Assembly (NCBI RefSeq): GCF_033807575.1
Contig: NC_084722.1
Coordinates: forward strand, 2,350,832 to 2,414,831
Direction: 5' to 3'
From: Cydia pomonella
Taxonomy: Eukaryota > Arthropoda > Insecta > Lepidoptera > Tortricidae
Length of the DNA stretch: 64,000 bases
Shown: one piece after another, positions 42,201-48,200 of the stretch
How the letters are laid out: every line of letters starts with the position of its first letter
Numbering within the stretch: the stretch's first letter is position 1
Translations under genes and position numbers: made by a program
The notes under the pieces: generated by a model
The model's input: the letters and a program-made list of their open reading frames with translations, nothing else
Database searches by the model: none
What the model was told of the DNA's origin: nothing

Positions 42201-45200
42201 AGGCCGCCACCGACCAGCGCTTCCCTCCCGTGAGTACCCGCACTATATCTCCCAACTCACTGGACAGGGCACGCTGACGGCCGCGTCGCTCATCGACGCC
42301 ATCATCACGCACCAGATCAGCCAGGCCGCCACCGACCAGCGCTTCCCTCCCGTGAGTACCCGCACTATATCTCCCAACTCACTGGACAGGGCACGCTGAC
42401 GGCCGCGTCGCTCATCGACGCCATCATCACGCACCAGATCAGCCAGGCCGCCACCGACCAGCGCTTCCCTCCCGTGAGTACCCGCACTATATCTCCCAAC
42501 TCACTGGACAGGGCACGCTGACGGCCGCGTCGCTCATCGACGCCATCATCACGCACCAGATCAGCCAGGCCGCCACCGACCAGCGCTTCCCTCCCGTGAG
42601 TACCCGCACTATATCTCCCAACTCACTGGACAGGGCACGCTGACGGCCGCGTCGCTCATCGACGCCATCATCACGCACCAGATCAGCCAGGCCGCCACCG
42701 ACCAGCGCTTCCCTCCCGTGAGTACCCGCACTATATCTCCCAACTCACTGGACAGGGCACGCTGACGGCCGCGTCGCTCATCGACGCCATCATCACGCAC
42801 CAGATCAGCCAGGCCGCCACCGACCAGCGCTTCCCTCCCGTGAGTACCCGCACTATATCTCCCAACTCACTGGACAGGGCACGCTGACGGCCGCGTCGCT
42901 CATCGACGCCATCATCACGCACCAGATCAGCCAGGCCGCCACCGACCAGCGCTTCCCTCCCGTGAGTACCCGCACTATATCTCCCAACTCACTGGACAGG
43001 GCACGCTGACGGCCGCGTCGCTCATCGACGCCATCATCACGCACCAGATCAGCCAGGCCGCCACCGACCAGCGCTTCCCTCCCGTGAGTACCCGCACTAT
43101 ATCTCCCAACTCACTGGACAGGGCACGCTGACGGCCGCGTCGCTCATCGACGCCATCATCACGCACCAGATCAGCCAGGCCGCCACCGACCAGCGCTTCC
43201 CTCCCGTGAGTACCCGCACTATATCTCCCAACTCACTGGACAGGGCACGCTGACGGCCGCGTCGCTCATCGACGCCATCATCACGCACCAGATCAGCCAG
43301 GCCGCCACCGACCAGCGCTTCCCTCCCGTGAGTACCCGCACTATATCTCCCAACTCACTGGACAGGGCACGCTGACGGCCGCGTCGCTCATCGACGCCAT
43401 CATCACGCACCAGATCAGCCAGGCCGCCACCGACCAGCGCTTCCCTCCCGTGAGTACCCGCACTATATCTCCCAACTCACTGGACAGGGCACGCTGACGG
43501 CCGCGTCGCTCATCGACGCCATCATCACGCACCAGATCAGCCAGGCCGCCACCGACCAGCGCTTCCCTCCCGTGAGTACCCGCACTATATCTCCCAACTC
43601 ACTGGACAGGGCACGCTGACGGCCGCGTCGCTCATCGACGCCATCATCACGCACCAGATCAGCCAGGCCGCCACCGACCAGCGCTTCCCTCCCGTGAGTA
43701 CCCGCACTATATCTCCCAACTCACTGGACAGGGCACGCTGACGGCCGCGTCGCTCATCGACGCCATCATCACGCACCAGATCAGCCAGGCCGCCACCGAC
43801 CAGCGCTTCCCTCCCGTGAGTACCCGCACTATATCTCCCAACTCACTGGACAGGGCACGCTGACGGCCGCGTCGCTCATCGACGCCATCATCACGCACCA
43901 GATCAGCCAGGCCGCCACCGACCAGCGCTTCCCTCCCGTGAGTACCCGCACTATATCTCCCAACTCACTGGACAGGGCACGCTGACGGCCGCGTCGCTCA
44001 TCGACGCCATCATCACGCACCAGATCAGCCAGGCCGCCACCGACCAGCGCTTCCCTCCCGTGAGTACCCGCACTATATCTCCCAACTCACTGGACAGGGC
44101 ACGCTGACGGCCGCGTCGCTCATCGACGCCATCATCACGCACCAGATCAGCCAGGCCGCCACCGACCAGCGCTTCCCTCCCGTGAGTACCCGCACTATAT
44201 CTCCCAACTCACTGGACAGGGCACGCTGACGGCCGCGTCGCTCATCGACGCCATCATCACGCACCAGATCAGCCAGGCCGCCACCGACCAGCGCTTCCCT
44301 CCCGTGAGTACCCGCACTATATCTCCCAACTCACTGGACAGGGCACGCTGACGGCCGCGTCGCTCATCGACGCCATCATCACGCACCAGATCAGCCAGGC
44401 CGCCACCGACCAGCGCTTCCCTCCCGTGAGTACCCGCACTATATCTCCCAACTCACTGGACAGGGCACGCTGACGGCCGCGTCGCTCATCGACGCCATCA
44501 TCACGCACCAGATCAGCCAGGCCGCCACCGACCAGCGCTTCCCTCCCGTGAGTACCCGCACTATATCTCCCAACTCACTGGACAGGGCACGCTGACGGCC
44601 GCGTCGCTCATCGACGCCATCATCACGCACCAGATCAGCCAGGCCGCCACCGACCAGCGCTTCCCTCCCGTGAGTACCCGCACTATATCTCCCAACTCAC
44701 TGGACAGGGCACGCTGACGGCCGCGTCGCTCATCGACGCCATCATCACGCACCAGATCAGCCAGGCCGCCACCGACCAGCGCTTCCCTCCCGTGAGTACC
44801 CGCACTATGTCTCCCAACTCACTGGACAGGGCACGCTGACGGCCGCGTCGCTCATCGACGCCATCATCACGCACCAGATCAGCCAGGCCGCCACCGACCA
44901 GCGCTTCCCTCCCGTGAGTACCCGCACTATATCTCCCAACTCACTGGACAGGGCACGCTGACGGCCGCGTCGCTCATCGACGCCATCATCACGCACCAGA
45001 TCAGCCAGGCCGCCACCGACCAGCGCTTCCCTCCCGTGAGTACCCGCACTATATCTCCCAACTCACTGGTATCACCTCGAGGATCGACAGCGGACTCGCA
45101 ACAACGAGGAAATGGAGCCCTAGGCGCTCATGAGCTGTCCTCACGTCATGAGTTTCGGCAAATCTGCTTAAAAACTGCGAATGCATGGTCTAGTAAATGC

Positions 45201-48200
45201 TCCATCATCAGCACCCTAAAGGCGAGCGGGAAATGTAAGTACAAAACTTAAATGTGACTATTAAGGCTTGATAGGTAAGATAAGGGTGACAATCAAAACT
45301 CAAATTTCAAATTTAAATTCTGTCTGTCTGTCACCGGACTACATCTCAAAAACCTTAGAAATTGTAGACAGTTGACCTTGTATATTATTATAAATATTTC
45401 TCATATTTCCAGACGATAATTCGCGAGTGTTCACCGACGCTACGCGAAGAACGACAGTCTCCACCTCGGGAGGAGCCTCCGGCGCACACGGCCAGCATCA
45501 AGCTCGGGGACCTCGCGTCCAACATCATTACTCGCGATTTCTGCAGCCCCACACAACCACCCCATCATCAGAAGTGAGTATAATGAACAATCCGAAGAAC
45601 GACAGTCTCCACTTCGGCAGTCCCACGCACCCGTCGCACTATCAGAAGTTAGACTGATTGTAATGGGAAAAAAAAATACGTGAATTATGTGGAAACTTGT
45701 AATTGGCTTACTGTTTCTATTTCACAACCTATTTTGTTACTCTAGCTCTAAGTTTTCCTAAGAATTAAAATAAATAAAAAATAATTTGACCAACAAAATG
45801 GGTATTGCAAAGCCAAGGCGTATATTTTTTGGTTATAATTCTGCTCCTTTTCTGAGAGGTTCATGTGCATTTGTGGCTGTAACCGCGGTTGTCTCGAGGC
45901 GGGTTTCAATTTTCATTGTAATATGCAACCGAGCGTGGTATGCACTCAACAGCCAATACGTTACAAACAATATTTACGCCAATACGCCAGTGCAATGACA
46001 AATGTATAGTTGCTCATTTAATGTTGGTCCCTTACGGCCTATCTCATTGTCTATTGTAAGTAAAACCGCACGTGCTACTTACCTGTACAAAAAAAGATTC
46101 GCTCACTTTCACCGGGTTATTGAATTACAACTCCTATTGAAATTGCAATAAGATTCAAAATTAAAAATGCCTTGTGAGCGAGGCTGTGTGGTCCCTCTAC
46201 GGTTACTGAGTGCCGGCGAGCCGAACGCTACAGAACCAGTCTAAAATGTGTCGTCGAGATGCGTAACAAAGGCGCGTTAACGGAGAGTGCATCTACACTG
46301 GTTTTTTGAGCGTTGGACTAGCCCGCGCTCCGGTGCCAATTAGAATTATACGCCAATGACCGAACCTTTTTGTTTATGCGGGTAAATAGCACGTGCGGTT
46401 TTACTTACAATACACAAAGGGTTAGGCATAAGGGTCAGCTTGAAAACGAATATACAAGGTCTTATAGATAAAAGAGAGTTAAAAAGGTAATTAATGAATG
46501 TGTTGTCTCCTTACAGTAGCCGATACAACGTAGGTGCGCCGGTGTCGGAGTACGCGGGCGAGGAGTGGAAGCGACGCGACGCGCCCAAACACGCGCCCTA
46601 CCTCGAGCCCGTCAGCCCGCCCGACAACCACCACCCCAACAGGTAACCACAGGCCTACCACCCGCCCAAACACGCGCCCTACCTCGAGCCCGTCAGCCCG
46701 CCCGACAACCACCACCCCAACAGGTAACCACAGGCCTACCACCCGCCCAAACACGCGCCCTACCTCGAGCCCGTCAGCCCGCCCGACAACCACCACCCCA
46801 ACAGGTAACCACAGGCCTACCACCCGCCCAAACACGCGCCCTACCTCGAGCCCGTCAGCCCGCCCGACAACCACCACCCCAACAGGTAACCACAGGCCTA
46901 CCACCCGCCCAAACACGCGCCCTACCTCGAGCCCGTCAGCCCGCCCGACAACCACCACCCCAACAGGTAACCACAGGCCTACCACCCGCCCAAACACGCG
47001 CCCTACCTCGAGCCCGTCAGCCCGCCCGACAACCACCACCCCAACAGGTAACCACAGGCCTACCACCCGCCCAAACACGCGCCCTACCTCGAGCCCGTCA
47101 GCCCGCCCGACAACCACCACCCCAACAGGTAACCACAGGCCTACCACCCGCCCAAACACGCGCCCTACCTCGAGCCCGTCAGCCCGCCCGACAACCACCA
47201 CCCCAACAGGTAACCACAGGCGTACCACCCGCCCAAACACGCGCCCTACCTCGAGCCCGTCAGCCCGCCCGACAACCACCACCCCAACAGGTAACCACAG
47301 GCCTACCACCCGCCCAAACACGCGCCCTACCTCGAGCCCGTCAGCCCGCCCGACAACCACCACCCCAACAGGTAACCACAGGCGTACCACCCGCCCAAAC
47401 ACGCGCCCTACCTCGAGCCCGTCAGCCCGCCCGACAACCACCACCCCAACAGGTAACCACAGGCGTACCACCCGCCCTACCTCGAGCCCGTCAGCCCGCC
47501 CGACAACCACCACCCCAACAGGTAACCACAGGCGTACCACCCGCCCAAACACGCGCCCTACCTCGAGCCCGTCAGCCCGCCCGACAACCACCACCCCAAC
47601 AGGTAACCACAGGCCTACCACCCGCCCAAACACGCGCCCTACCTCGAGCCCGTCAGCCCGCCCGACAACCACCACCCCAACAGGTAACCACAGGCCTACC
47701 ACCCGCCCAAACACGCGCCCTACCTCGAGCCCGTCAGCCCGCCCGACAACCACCACCCCAACAGGTAACCACAGGCCTACCACCCGCCCAAACACGCGCC
47801 CTACCTCGAGCCCGTCAGCCCGCCCGACAACCACCACCCCAACAGGTAACCACAGGCCTACCACCCGCCCAAACACGCGCCCTACCTCGAGCCCGTCAGC
47901 CCGCCCGACAACCACCACCCCAACAGGTAACCACAGGCCTACCACCCGCCTAAACACGCGCCCTACCTCGAGCCCGTCAGCCCGCCCGACAACCACCATC
48001 CCAACAGGTAACCACAGGCGTACCACCCGCCCAAACACGCGCCCTACCTCGAGCCCGTCAGCCCGCCCGACAACCACCATCCCAACAGGTAACCACAGGC
48101 GTACCACCCGCCCAAACACGCGCCCTACCTCGAGCCCGTCAGCCCGCCCGACAACCACCACCCCAACAGGTAACCACAGGCCTACCACCCGCCCAAACAC

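Noticed and set aside
41145..44996. A series of identical 63-codon minus-strand ORFs every 122 bp
   Set aside because: Antisense shadow of the CoRNR exon array; no independent signals.
46643..46653. An 11-nt mini-intron GTAACCACAG|G within each 81-bp unit
   Set aside because: Far too short to splice, and the acceptor phase does not restore the Smr frame.
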